A stretch of DNA of 64,000 bases, taken from positions 90,080-154,079 of the forward strand of contig JAEZIN010000011.1 of assembly GCA_023436585.1 (NCBI GenBank), written 5' to 3'. This document shows, in pieces, positions 53,964 to 62,782 of the stretch (within the stretch, counting starts at the first letter, position 1; each line of letters begins with the position of its first letter). This DNA comes from Bacillota bacterium. Lineage in GTDB: Bacteria; Bacillota; Clostridia; Christensenellales; Aristaeellaceae. The notes under the pieces were generated by a model. It was not told the DNA's origin, ran no database searches, and saw only the letters and a list, made by a program, of their open reading frames with translations. The position numbers and the translations under genes are program-made.

Positions 53964-54921
53964 TATGGAGCTTTACGAGGGCAGCATTACCGATGTGCAT
54001 GGCATACGGGTAGGCCACGCCCAGAACAGAACGGCCCGTACGGGCGTTACGGTGGTCTTGTGCAGCCGCGACGGTGCCGTAGGCGGCGTGGATGTGCGCG
54101 GGGCTGCCCCCGGCACACGGGAGACAGATTTGCTGCGGCCCGGCAACCTGGTGGAAAAGGTGAATGCCGTTGTGCTTTCCGGGGGCAGCGCCTTCGGGCT
54201 GGACAGCGCCGGCGGCGTCATGCGCTACCTGGAGCAAAACGGCGTAGGCATTGACATGGGCGTATGCCGCGTGCCCATCGTGCCGGCGGCGGTGATCTAT
54301 GACCTGGCCGTGGGCGATCCCAAGGTGAGGCCTGATGCCGCCATGGGCATGGCCGCCTGCGAAAGGGCAGGCAAGGATACGGCCCAGGGGCAGGTGGGTG
54401 CCGGAACGGGCGCCACGGTGTGCAAGCTGGTGCCCGGCGGAATCCCGCAAAACGGCGGGCTGGGAACGGCAAGCATCACTCTGCCAAACGGCGTCACGGT
54501 GGGGGCCGTAGCCGTGGTGAACGCGGTGGGGGATATCTATCATCCGCATACGGGCAAGCTTATCGCCTGCGCCTGTATGGAGGATGGCACCAAAGTGCCG
54601 GCCGAAAGCCTGCTGTACGGCCATGTGCCGGCATCGCAGCCCAGGCGCATCCAGGAACCGGGACAGAATACCACCATCGTCGCCGTCGCCACCGACGCGG
54701 TCCTTACCAAGGAACAGGCCAACCGCCTGGCCGCGGTGGCGCATGACGGCCTGGCCAGGGCCATCCGCCCGGTGCACACCCAAATGGATGGGGATACGGT
54801 GTTTGCCTTGGCCACAGGCCGGGTGGAGGCGGATGTAAACTTCCTGCAGCTTTGCGCGCTGGCGTCGGAAGTCACGGCGCGCGCCATTTTCAACGGTGTT
54901 CTGGCGGGGAACACCCTATGA
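53956..54921 (+). CDS. P1 family peptidase (DmpA/S58-like)
   Basis: The 321-residue protein starts ITDVHGIRVGHAQN and has LSGGSAFGLDSAGGVMRYLE, then GQVGAGTGATVCK and a GGLGTASI segment that resembles the self-cleavage and nucleophile region of DmpA-type N-terminal nucleophile aminopeptidases. Members of the family hydrolyse D- or beta-aminopeptides or amides. The substrate is unknown. It overlaps birA upstream and acpS downstream, so the three are coupled. Confidence 0.85.
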   Translation: MSDMELYEGSITDVHGIRVGHAQNRTARTGVTVVLCSRDGAVGGVDVRGAAPGTRETDLLRPGNLVEKVNAVVLSGGSAFGLDSAGGVMRYLEQNGVGIDMGVCRVPIVPAAVIYDLAVGDPKVRPDAAMGMAACERAGKDTAQGQVGAGTGATVCKLVPGGIPQNGGLGTASITLPNGVTVGAVAVVNAVGDIYHPHTGKLIACACMEDGTKVPAESLLYGHVPASQPRRIQEPGQNTTIVAVATDAVLTKEQANRLAAVAHDGLARAIRPVHTQMDGDTVFALATGRVEADVNFLQLCALASEVTARAIFNGVLAGNTL

Positions 54922-55283
54922 TCGGGCTGGGCATCGATATGTGCCGCATCTCCCGCATGCAGCAAATGCTGGAAAATGAGAAGTTCCTCCTGCGCTACTT
55001 CAGTGAGGAGGAACAGGCGTATGTGCAATCCCGCGGGCGCATGGGGCCGGACAGCGCCGCGGCCATTTTCGCCGCCAAGGAAGCGGCCTTGAAGGCGCTG
55101 GGCACGGGCCTTGCGGGCGTTAAGCTCCAGGATGTGGTTATATTGCATGAGTCTTCCGGGCAACCTTATTACGACTTAAGGGGGGCGGCCCTTGCCCGAA
55201 TGAAGGCATTGAGCGGACGGCGGATGCATCTGAGCATGACCCATGAGGAGGACCTGGCCGCCGCCGTGGCCGTTCTGGAATAA
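54918..55283 (+). CDS. acpS: Holo-[acyl-carrier-protein] synthase
   Basis: The ATG overlaps the upstream stop (ATGA). The 121-residue protein has GLGIDMCRISRM (the Mg-binding Asp), FAAKEAALKALGTG and a C-terminal LSMTHEEDLAAA. It moves phosphopantetheine from CoA to acyl carrier protein. The following nnrD/E gene is a common neighbour in Firmicutes. Confidence 0.93.
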   Translation: MIGLGIDMCRISRMQQMLENEKFLLRYFSEEEQAYVQSRGRMGPDSAAAIFAAKEAALKALGTGLAGVKLQDVVILHESSGQPYYDLRGAALARMKALSGRRMHLSMTHEEDLAAAVAVLE

Positions 55284-55453
55284 GCCGGCCGGGAGACTGT
55301 TGCTTCACTGCTTTCGGTTCTATAGGCGGACTTTATTTGTCCATTGTGCCATGCGGCGCCGATGCATGGCGCTTTGGCCTCCCGCTGCGCATAAAAACCG
55401 GCAGGGCTTTTGCTGCATTTGTACTTTCTGACCGGCACTGGAGGAGGGCATAC

Positions 55454-56977
55454 ATGTACAGAACCATCACGCCTGAGGAGATGAAGCGGGTAGAACGCGC
55501 CGTCATGCGGGAGACAGGCTTGCCAGGACTGCTTTTGATGGAGCATGCGGCATTGGCGGTGGTCGCGGCTGTGAAGCGGCTGATGACGAACCGGCGGGGC
55601 CGGGTGCTGTTTTTGTGCGGCCCCGGGAACAACGGGGGCGATGGCCTTGCCGCCGCCAGGCTGTGGCTGAACGAGGGCGGCCAGGCGGAAATTTGGCAGC
55701 TTACCAGCAAAATGACGGGGGATGCGGCAGCCAACAGGCAGCTATTAAAGAAGCTGTGGCCGGAGGCGCCTTTGGTTCGCCTGAGCGAGGCGGCGGAAAA
55801 GCTGCCGTCCATTGGCCCGGAGACAGCCGTCATCGTGGACGCGCTCTTTGGCACAGGGCTAAGCCAGCCGGTACAGGGCGTTGCCTTCGCGCTGGCTAAG
55901 CGGGTGAACGAAAGCGGAATTCCCGTGGTGGCGGTGGACATCCCCTCGGGCCTCAGCGGTCTTACCGGCATGGTGATGGGCGAAGCCATCCGCGCCACGG
56001 AGACGGTGACCTTCCACCGGCCCAAGCTGGGCCTGTATCTGAACAAGGGCCCGGAATACGCGGGCTGCGTGACGGTTGCCGATATCGGGCTACCCAAGGC
56101 CATGGATGACGCGCCTGGCATGGATATGCTTCTGCCCGGCGATCTGGCTGCGCTGCTTCCGCCAAGGCGGCGTGATACCCACAAGGGCGATTATGGCCGC
56201 GTCCTGGTGGTGGCGGGTTCCCTGGGCATGGCGGGGGCGGCGTCCATCTGCGCGCTGTCCGCTTTGCGGACCGGGGCCGGCCTGGTCACAGTGGCCTGCC
56301 CTGCCACCATCGTGCCCGTTGTGCAGCAGTTGGCGCCCTGCGCCACCTGCCTGCCCCTGCCCATGGCGGGGGATGCCTTTGCCCCGGAAGCGGAGGGGCT
56401 GGTGTATGATGCCGCGCTGCGGGCGGATGCCGTGGCGGTGGGGCCGGGCCTGAACGTGTCGCCGGACCGGCTGGCGCTTTTGCACGCCGTAAAGCGGGCG
56501 GATAAGCCCACCGTATGGGATGCGGATGCCTTGAACCTTCTGGCCATGAGCCAGGACCTGTTGCCCATGTCCGGTTCAAACATATTTACGCCGCATCCCG
56601 GCGAGGCGGCGCGCTTGATGCAGGTATCCATCGGGTCCGTTTCGGCGGATGTGGTGGAGGGTGTGCAGGCGCTGTGGAACAAGCTGGGGGGCGTAGTGAT
56701 ATTGAAAGGCGCGTCCTCGCTTTTGTATGACGGCAAGCGCCTGGCCGTCAACGTGACGGGCACACCGGCCCTGGCCAAGGGCGGCAGCGGCGATGCGCTC
56801 ACCGGCATCCTGGCGGCCTTGCTGGCCCAGCAGAAGCAGCTCAATCAAACTCCCCTGGTGCTGGGGCAGATCGGCTGCTGCCTGCACGGCGATGCAGCGC
56901 TGCGGGCGGAGAAGGAAACGGGGCAGAGGGGACTGATGGCTACGGACTTGCTGTGGTATTTGGGGAAGGAGAGCTGA
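55454..56977 (+). CDS. nnrD: Bifunctional NAD(P)HX epimerase/dehydratase
   Basis: I start at ATG 55454 (MYRTITPEEMKRVE), just after GGAGG. The 507-residue protein joins an N-terminal YjeF epimerase domain (LLMEHAALAV, GPGNNGGDGLAAARL, VDIPSGLSGLTG) and a C-terminal carbohydrate-kinase-like dehydratase domain (HKGDYGRVLVVAGSLGMAGA, NIFTPHPGEAARLM, ALAKGGSGDALTGILAALLAQ). It repairs hydrated NADH and NADPH. The stretch 55284-55453 holds no gene. Confidence 0.93.
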   Translation: MYRTITPEEMKRVERAVMRETGLPGLLLMEHAALAVVAAVKRLMTNRRGRVLFLCGPGNNGGDGLAAARLWLNEGGQAEIWQLTSKMTGDAAANRQLLKKLWPEAPLVRLSEAAEKLPSIGPETAVIVDALFGTGLSQPVQGVAFALAKRVNESGIPVVAVDIPSGLSGLTGMVMGEAIRATETVTFHRPKLGLYLNKGPEYAGCVTVADIGLPKAMDDAPGMDMLLPGDLAALLPPRRRDTHKGDYGRVLVVAGSLGMAGAASICALSALRTGAGLVTVACPATIVPVVQQLAPCATCLPLPMAGDAFAPEAEGLVYDAALRADAVAVGPGLNVSPDRLALLHAVKRADKPTVWDADALNLLAMSQDLLPMSGSNIFTPHPGEAARLMQVSIGSVSADVVEGVQALWNKLGGVVILKGASSLLYDGKRLAVNVTGTPALAKGGSGDALTGILAALLAQQKQLNQTPLVLGQIGCCLHGDAALRAEKETGQRGLMATDLLWYLGKES

Positions 56978-57266
56978 TAGCTTTTTTCTTGACGATAGCT
57001 TGCTTGGAGGGCGGGGCAGAGCGGGCGATTGAAAATCGCCCCTGCACTGCAATGGTAACTCCCACACTCCCACGAGATGGTACCGCTGTCTTTGCGAATC
57101 CTTGATTCCTCTTTTCAGCCGCCCGCATAGGATAAAGGGAGCGGCACCGGCAGCCCCCTGCCAATCCGGACGATGATCACAAACGGCGCCGCGTCAAGAT
57201 TTTTCGGTGCTTCCATGCACAGCAATCGAAGGGAAAACCTTGACAGGGGGCATGGAGTGTGACAAT
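56978..57266. other. Intergenic region without an antitoxin gene
   Basis: In relatives an antitoxin and often alr lie here. I find no open frame with a good Shine-Dalgarno site. It contains a hairpin GGGCGAT-TGAAA-ATCGCCC (57023-57041), which looks like a dispersed repeat, and TTGACA at about 57239 with no well-spaced -10. Confidence 0.5.
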
Positions 57267-57632
57267 ATGAAAAGAGGGGAAATCTATCGGGCTGATTTGG
57301 ACCCTGTTATTGGATCAGAACAGGGCGGCATCCGCCCGGTTCTGATTATTCAAAACGATATAGGCAACCTGCATAGCCCCACGGTCATCGTGGCCGCTAT
57401 CACATCCCGGCTGAACAAGCCCAAGCTGCCCACCCACGTGGCCATATCCAGCCGGCAGAGCGGTCTGAAGAAGGATTCCGTGATCCTGGCTGAGCAGGTG
57501 CGTACCCTGGAAAAGAAACGGCTCATGGAAAAGCTGGGCCGGGTGGACGAGGAAGTGATGGCGAAGGTGGACAGGGCCTTGGCCATCTCCCTGGGCGCTT
57601 CGGACCGGCCTTCGGCACCACCGGCAAATTGA
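57267..57632 (+). CDS. mazF: MazF/PemK-family mRNA interferase
   Basis: I use the ATG at 57267 (MKRGEIYRADLDPVIGSEQGG), which aligns with the usual family start; an ATG at 57252 is possible. The 121-residue protein has the NdoA/MazF sequence pattern GSEQGGIRPVLIIQNDIGN, SPTVIVAAITSRL and LAEQVRTLEKKRL. It would cut mRNA at specific short sites. No antitoxin gene precedes it, unlike Bacillus ndoAI-ndoA. Confidence 0.9.
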   Translation: MKRGEIYRADLDPVIGSEQGGIRPVLIIQNDIGNLHSPTVIVAAITSRLNKPKLPTHVAISSRQSGLKKDSVILAEQVRTLEKKRLMEKLGRVDEEVMAKVDRALAISLGASDRPSAPPAN

Positions 57633-57856
57633 AAGCCGTGCCGTATACACCTGGCGTATCCTCGCTTTGAGCCTCCGCGCAGGTCCGGGCTGTCTCTTAT
57701 TCCAGGCTGCATGACGCCCGGCGGCACGCCTTCTTCATCAAATAAGATATATTCCGCGGTTTTGGATGCGTTCATTTTTCAACGGTATCAGGAAGGCGCT
57801 GCTTTCGCGGGGAAGGCGGCGTTTTCCCTGTCACAAAGGAAAAAGGAGGGGTCAAT

Positions 57857-58735
57857 CTGAAACAGAAGGTGGACAACCTGGGCCGGATGATCCGGCAGGA
57901 GCAGATGCGCAGCTATACTCAAATCGTGGTGGGCTGTCTCCTGGGCGGTTTGGCCTACCCTCTGTTTCTGGTACCCAACAGCATCGCTCCCGGCGGTCTC
58001 ACTGGCATTGCCACCATCCTGAACCATCTGTTTGGCGTTCCCGTAGGGCTGACCAGCATGGTCATGAACCTGCCCCTTTTTATCATCGGCTTTAGGGCCA
58101 TGGGCCGCGTTTTCGTATGGCGGTCCCTGGTGGCCACGGTGCTCTTCTCCCTGTCCATCGACCTGATCCGCGTGCCGCCCATGACCAACGATGTGCTCCT
58201 TGGTGCTGTGTACGGCGGCGGCCTTTTGGGCCTGGGCCTTGGCATTATCTTAAGGGGCGAGGCCACCACCGGCGGATCGGACATGGTAGCCAGAATGGTG
58301 CACCGGAAATTCTCCTTCATATCGGTCGGTGCTTTTTTATTTGGCATTGATTTTCTGGTCAGCGTTGGCGCCGGCTTTGTGATCGGCGCGCAGCATGCTT
58401 TGTATGCGCTGATCTGCATCTTTGTTTCCGCAAAGCTGCTGGATGTGGTGCTGGCCGGCTTCAACACGCAGAAGGCCTGCTTTGTGATTACCGATCGGAC
58501 CGTGTCGGTGACCAACCGCATTATGGAGGAGCTGGAGCGGGGTGTCACGCTGCTTACGGCTACAGGCGCCTATTCGGGCAGAGAACGTCCGGTGATATTG
58601 TGTGTGGCGGGGCGGCAGGAGGTACCCAGAGTGAAGGAGATTGTGCGCCAGGAGGATGAAAAGGCGTTCATGTTTATCACTGAAGCTCATGAGGCCCTCG
58701 GCGAAGGGTTTGCCAAGCTTATGGATGACAAATGA
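57857..58735 (+). CDS. YitT family membrane protein
   Basis: The protein has about six hydrophobic helices of the DUF161/YitT type (FLVPNSIAPGGLTGIATIL, GLGLGIILRGEATTGGSDMVA) and a C-terminal DUF2179 soluble domain (TLLTATGAYSGRERPVILCV). The function is unknown in the family. For the start, AAAAGGAGGGG at 57841-57851 is well spaced only from CTG at 57857; the first GTG is at 57869. A CTG start is therefore plausible though unusual. Confidence 0.82.
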   Translation: MKQKVDNLGRMIRQEQMRSYTQIVVGCLLGGLAYPLFLVPNSIAPGGLTGIATILNHLFGVPVGLTSMVMNLPLFIIGFRAMGRVFVWRSLVATVLFSLSIDLIRVPPMTNDVLLGAVYGGGLLGLGLGIILRGEATTGGSDMVARMVHRKFSFISVGAFLFGIDFLVSVGAGFVIGAQHALYALICIFVSAKLLDVVLAGFNTQKACFVITDRTVSVTNRIMEELERGVTLLTATGAYSGRERPVILCVAGRQEVPRVKEIVRQEDEKAFMFITEAHEALGEGFAKLMDDK

Positions 58736-58828
58736 CATTACATATTGGCGCATGCCATTTCACTGCCTTATCTTTCCAGGCTTATGCAAAGGATGTATAA
58801 CTTTTTTCTGGAAATGGACAAAGACTCT

Positions 58829-58856
58829 TTTCTTACCTTTGGCATTCTGTTATAAT
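58829..58856 (+). promoter_or_regulatory. Promoter of the nucleoside ABC operon
   Basis: A perfect TATAAT (58851-58856) with a weak -35 (TTTCTT near 58829) lies about 58 bases before the binding-protein ATG. A GC-rich CCCCGCA/TGCGGGG hairpin lies in the leader (about 58870-58890). Confidence 0.55.
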
Positions 58857-58913
58857 ACATATGATATTGCCCCGCATGCGGTTGCGGGGAATCATACGAG
58901 GAGGAAACCATAC

Positions 58914-59981
58914 ATGAAAAAGGCGCTGGCACTTCTTTTGACCATGGTTCTTACCCTGGGCCTGGGCCTCACTGCTCTGGCTGAAAGCACCTATGAAATC
59001 GCCATGATCACCGACATCGGGCAGATCGATGACAAGTCCTTCAACCAGGGCACCTGGGAAGGCGTGAAGGCGTATGCCGAAGAAAACACCAAGACCCACA
59101 ACTACTACAAACCCGCCGAGAAGAGCACCAACGCCTACCTGGCCGAAATCGACAGGGCCGTGGCCAATGGCGCCAAGGTCATCGTGACCCCCGGCTTCCT
59201 GTTTGAGGAGCCCATCTTCATCGCCCAGACCACCTATCCCGATGTGAACTTCATTCTCATCGACGGCAATCCCCACAATGCCGATTATTCCGAATTCCGC
59301 ACCGACAAGAACACCGTGGGTATCGTTTTCGCCGAGGAGCAGGCGGGCTATCTGGCTGGCTATGCCGCGGTGAAAGACGGCTACACCAAGCTGGGCTTCA
59401 TGGGCGGCATGGCGGTTCCCGCCGTGGTTCGCTATGGCTACGGCTTCGTGCAGGGCGCGGAAGCTGCCGCTGTGGAACTTGGCATCACGGGCCTCACCCT
59501 GAACTACCACTACACCGGCAACTTTGACGCCACCCCCGAGAACCAGGCTCTGGCTGCCGCCTGGTACAATGACGGCATCGAAGTGATCTTCGGCTGCGGC
59601 GGCTCCGTGGGCAATTCCGTCATGCGCGCTGCCGAAGGCACCGAAAAAGGCATGGTCGTCGGCGTGGACGTGGACCAGAGCGCTGAGTCTCCCCGCGTGA
59701 TCACCTCCGCCATGAAGGGCCTGGGCAATGCTGTGCAGCAGGCGCTGACCGCCTACTATGCCGGCACCTTCCCCGCCGGTGAAGCTTGGGTTCTGGGCGC
59801 GGACAAGGACGGCGTGGGCCTGCCCATGGCTACCTCCAAGTTCAACACTTTCACCCTGGATGAATATACCACGCTGTATGCCAAGCTGGCTGCCGGCGAA
59901 ATCACCCTGCTGAAGGATGCCGACGTCACCGCCGCCACCGAGCTGGGCACCACCGCCGTCACCGTATCCATCATCGAATAA
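58914..59981 (+). CDS. BMP-family nucleoside-binding protein
   Basis: The 355-residue protein has a signal peptide (MKKALALLLTMVLTLGLGLTALAE) without a lipobox Cys. The mature part matches PnrA/BmpA-type binding proteins: IAMITDIGQIDDKSFNQGTWEG, KVIVTPGFLFEEPI, VGIVFAEEQAGYLAGYAA, and VVGVDVDQS. It captures purine nucleosides for the ABC transporter encoded next. AGGAGG precedes the ATG. Confidence 0.9.
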   Translation: MKKALALLLTMVLTLGLGLTALAESTYEIAMITDIGQIDDKSFNQGTWEGVKAYAEENTKTHNYYKPAEKSTNAYLAEIDRAVANGAKVIVTPGFLFEEPIFIAQTTYPDVNFILIDGNPHNADYSEFRTDKNTVGIVFAEEQAGYLAGYAAVKDGYTKLGFMGGMAVPAVVRYGYGFVQGAEAAAVELGITGLTLNYHYTGNFDATPENQALAAAWYNDGIEVIFGCGGSVGNSVMRAAEGTEKGMVVGVDVDQSAESPRVITSAMKGLGNAVQQALTAYYAGTFPAGEAWVLGADKDGVGLPMATSKFNTFTLDEYTTLYAKLAAGEITLLKDADVTAATELGTTAVTVSIIE

Positions 59982-60004
59982 TTCTCAGGCTCTATTGTCA
60001 CACA

Positions 60005-60033
60005 GGGGGCAGGCAGAAAAACTGCCTGCCCCC
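60005..60033 (+). terminator. Attenuator after the binding protein
   Basis: GGGGGCAGGCAG and CTGCCTGCCCCC flank AAAAA, followed by GTTTTAT. Partial termination here would favour the binding protein over the membrane parts. Confidence 0.8.
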
Positions 60034-60064
60034 GTTTTATGAAACGCTTCAAAGGGGTGGCGCA

Positions 60065-61591
60065 ATGGATTACGTCATTGAAATGCTTCACATCACCAAG
60101 GAGTTCCCCGGAATTCTCGCCAATGACGATGTGAGCCTGCAGCTGAAAAAGGGTGAGATCCATGCGCTGCTGGGAGAGAACGGCGCGGGCAAATCCACGC
60201 TGATGAGCGTGCTTTTTGGCCTGTATCAGCCGGAGGGCGGCAAGATTCTGAAAAACGGCAGCGAGGTGCGCATCAGCAATCCCAACGATGCCAACGCGCT
60301 GGGTATCGGCATGGTGCATCAGCACTTCAAGCTGGTTCACAACTTTACCGTGCTGGAGAACATCGTCATGGGCGTGGAAACCACCCGGCATGGCGTTTTG
60401 CGCATGGAGGAGGCCCGCAAGAAGGTGGTGGCGCTCTCCAAGCAATACGGCCTGATGGTGGACCCGGATGCCCGCATATCCGATATCACCGTCGGCATGC
60501 AGCAGCGCGCGGAAATATTGAAGATGCTCTACCGGGACAACGAGGTGCTGATCTTTGACGAGCCCACCGCCGTGCTTACGCCCCAGGAAATTCATGAGCT
60601 GATGAAAATCATGCGCGGGCTCAGCGCGGAGGGCAAGTCCATCCTGTTCATCACCCATAAGCTCAATGAGATTATGGAGGTGGCGGACAGGTGTACGGTC
60701 CTTCGCAAGGGCCGGTACATCGGCACGGTTCAGGTGAAGGGTACCACCGCGGAGCAGCTTGCGGAAATGATGGTGGGCCGCAAAATCAGCTTTGTGGTGG
60801 AAAAGCAGCCGGCCAGGCCGAGAGAGCCCGCCCTTACCGTTCAGAACCTGACGGTGCTCAGCCGCCAGCATGGCAAGAAGCTGGTGAACAACGTTTCCTT
60901 CAGCGTCCGCGCGGGAGAAATTGTTTGCATCGCCGGCATCGACGGGAACGGACAGAGCGAGCTTGTATATGCGCTGACCGGTCTTTTGCGGCCGGATGGC
61001 GGCAAGGTCTTTTTGGAAAACAAAGAGATTACACTAAGCTCCATCCGCGGCCGCAACGATATGGGCCTGTCGCATATTCCGGAGGACAGGCACAAGCACG
61101 GCCTGGTGCTGGATTATTCCCTGGCGGAGAACCTGGTGCTTAAAAGCTACCATAAGCCCGGTTTCCAAAGGCGGGGATTCCTGCGCTTTTCTCAGATTGA
61201 CCGCCATGCCAGGGATTTGATCGGGAAGTTTGACATCCGTTCCGGCCAGGGGGCGGCTACCACCGCCCGCAGCATGTCCGGCGGCAACCAGCAAAAAGCC
61301 ATCGTGGCCAGGGAAATCAGCCTGAACCCGAAGCTGCTGATCGCCGTGCAGCCCACCAGGGGCCTGGATGTAGGCGCCATCGAGTACATCCACCGCCAGC
61401 TTATTGAGCAGCGGGATGCCGGGCGGGCTGTTTTGATGGTGTCGCTGGAGTTGGATGAGGTGATGAACGTTTCTGACCGTATCCTGGTGATGTACGAGGG
61501 CGAGATTGTGGCCGACCTGGACGCCCATGGTGTAACGGAGCAGGAATTGGGCTTGTATATGGCCGGTTCCAGAAGGAGTGAAGTGGTATGA
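60065..61591 (+). CDS. Nucleoside ABC transporter, double ATPase
   Basis: The 508-residue protein has two ATPase domains. The first is canonical: GENGAGKSTLMS, a Q-loop MVHQHFKLV, an ITVGMQQRAEILK signature and FDEPTAVLTPQE. The second has a degenerate Walker A (GIDGNGQSELVYAL) and signature MSGGNQQKAIVARE, as in the RbsA/YufO family. With the BMP protein and two permeases it forms a nucleoside importer. Confidence 0.93.
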   Translation: MDYVIEMLHITKEFPGILANDDVSLQLKKGEIHALLGENGAGKSTLMSVLFGLYQPEGGKILKNGSEVRISNPNDANALGIGMVHQHFKLVHNFTVLENIVMGVETTRHGVLRMEEARKKVVALSKQYGLMVDPDARISDITVGMQQRAEILKMLYRDNEVLIFDEPTAVLTPQEIHELMKIMRGLSAEGKSILFITHKLNEIMEVADRCTVLRKGRYIGTVQVKGTTAEQLAEMMVGRKISFVVEKQPARPREPALTVQNLTVLSRQHGKKLVNNVSFSVRAGEIVCIAGIDGNGQSELVYALTGLLRPDGGKVFLENKEITLSSIRGRNDMGLSHIPEDRHKHGLVLDYSLAENLVLKSYHKPGFQRRGFLRFSQIDRHARDLIGKFDIRSGQGAATTARSMSGGNQQKAIVAREISLNPKLLIAVQPTRGLDVGAIEYIHRQLIEQRDAGRAVLMVSLELDEVMNVSDRILVMYEGEIVADLDAHGVTEQELGLYMAGSRRSEVV

Positions 61592-62778
61592 GGCGGAAAA
61601 GTGCATTGTTCAATGGGCTGTCCAGCGCCGCTTCCTCTCTGATCGCCATTTTGGTGGGCCTGGCGGCTGGGTTCGTGATCCTTGTAATCAGTAACCCGCA
61701 AAACGCGCTGGCCGGTCTGACCATGATCCTGTCCGGCGGCTTCAACGAGGGCATGAAGGGGCTTGGCAAGGTGTTGTACTTCGCTACGCCTATCATTGTG
61801 ACCGGCTTGTCTGTCGGCTTCGCGTTCAAGACGGGCCTATTCAACATTGGCGCTACCGGCCAATTGATGGTTGGCGGCTTCGTGGCCGTGGTCGTCGGCG
61901 TCCGCGGTGATGTCTTCGGGCCGTTCCAGTGGCTGGCAGCCCTTGTTTGCGGCATGCTGGCAGGTGCGGTGTGGGGCATGGTGCCGGGGCTGTTCAAGGC
62001 ATATTTGAATGTGAACGAGGTTATATCCTCGATCATGATGAACTACATCGGCATGTACGGCATCAATTTCCTCATTAAGAACATGTATTTCATGAATGCC
62101 GGGAAAAAAGTGATGACGGTTTACAATGCCGCCAGGAGCGAGACCTTCAGTGTGGACGCGTCTGCCGTTATCCCCTCATTGGGATTGGAAAATATTTTTT
62201 TCAGGCTGACCAAGGAAGGCAACAAGGACATGTTCACCAGCCTAAACGGCGGTATCATCATCGCCGTCGTGCTGGCCATTGTGATCTATATCCTTTTGAA
62301 CCGCACCACCTTCGGCTACGAGCTGAAGGCCTGCGGCTACAACCGCAGCGCAAGCCGGTACGCGGGCATCAGTGAAAAACGGTCCATTGTGCTTTCCATG
62401 GTAATTGCAGGTGCGCTGGCCGGCATTGCCGGGGCACTGATGTATCTGGCGCCGGCGGAAGGCCTGCATATTGAGGTCAAGGAAATGCTGGCTGCCCAGG
62501 GCTTTGCTGGCATCCCGGTGGCCCTTCTGGGCTTATCGAATCCCATCGGCATTATATTCTCAGGGATATTTGTTGCCTACATCACCGTTGGCGGCGCAAA
62601 CCTGACCACGCTCAAGTACATGGAAGAAATCATCAGTATCATCATAGGCATCATCATCTACTTCAGCGCCTTCTCCCTGCTTATCAAGCAGCTGCTGTCC
62701 CGCAGAGCGCTAAAGCGCAGGCACCGGGAAGAGGAGAAGCAGCCGGATGGACCTGAAAATGTGGGGAAGGGGGCATAA
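61588..62778 (+). CDS. Nucleoside ABC transporter permease (YufP-like)
   Basis: A 396-residue membrane protein overlapping the ATPase gene by four bases. It has the BPD_transp_2 pattern (TGLFNIGATGQLMVGGFVAV, NEVISSIMMNYIGMY, GYNRSASRYAGISEKRSIVLSMVIAGALAGIAGAL). A longer extracytoplasmic loop lies around residues 160-215. Confidence 0.92.
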   Translation: MRRKSALFNGLSSAASSLIAILVGLAAGFVILVISNPQNALAGLTMILSGGFNEGMKGLGKVLYFATPIIVTGLSVGFAFKTGLFNIGATGQLMVGGFVAVVVGVRGDVFGPFQWLAALVCGMLAGAVWGMVPGLFKAYLNVNEVISSIMMNYIGMYGINFLIKNMYFMNAGKKVMTVYNAARSETFSVDASAVIPSLGLENIFFRLTKEGNKDMFTSLNGGIIIAVVLAIVIYILLNRTTFGYELKACGYNRSASRYAGISEKRSIVLSMVIAGALAGIAGALMYLAPAEGLHIEVKEMLAAQGFAGIPVALLGLSNPIGIIFSGIFVAYITVGGANLTTLKYMEEIISIIIGIIIYFSAFSLLIKQLLSRRALKRRHREEEKQPDGPENVGKGA

Positions 62779-62782
62779 TAGT

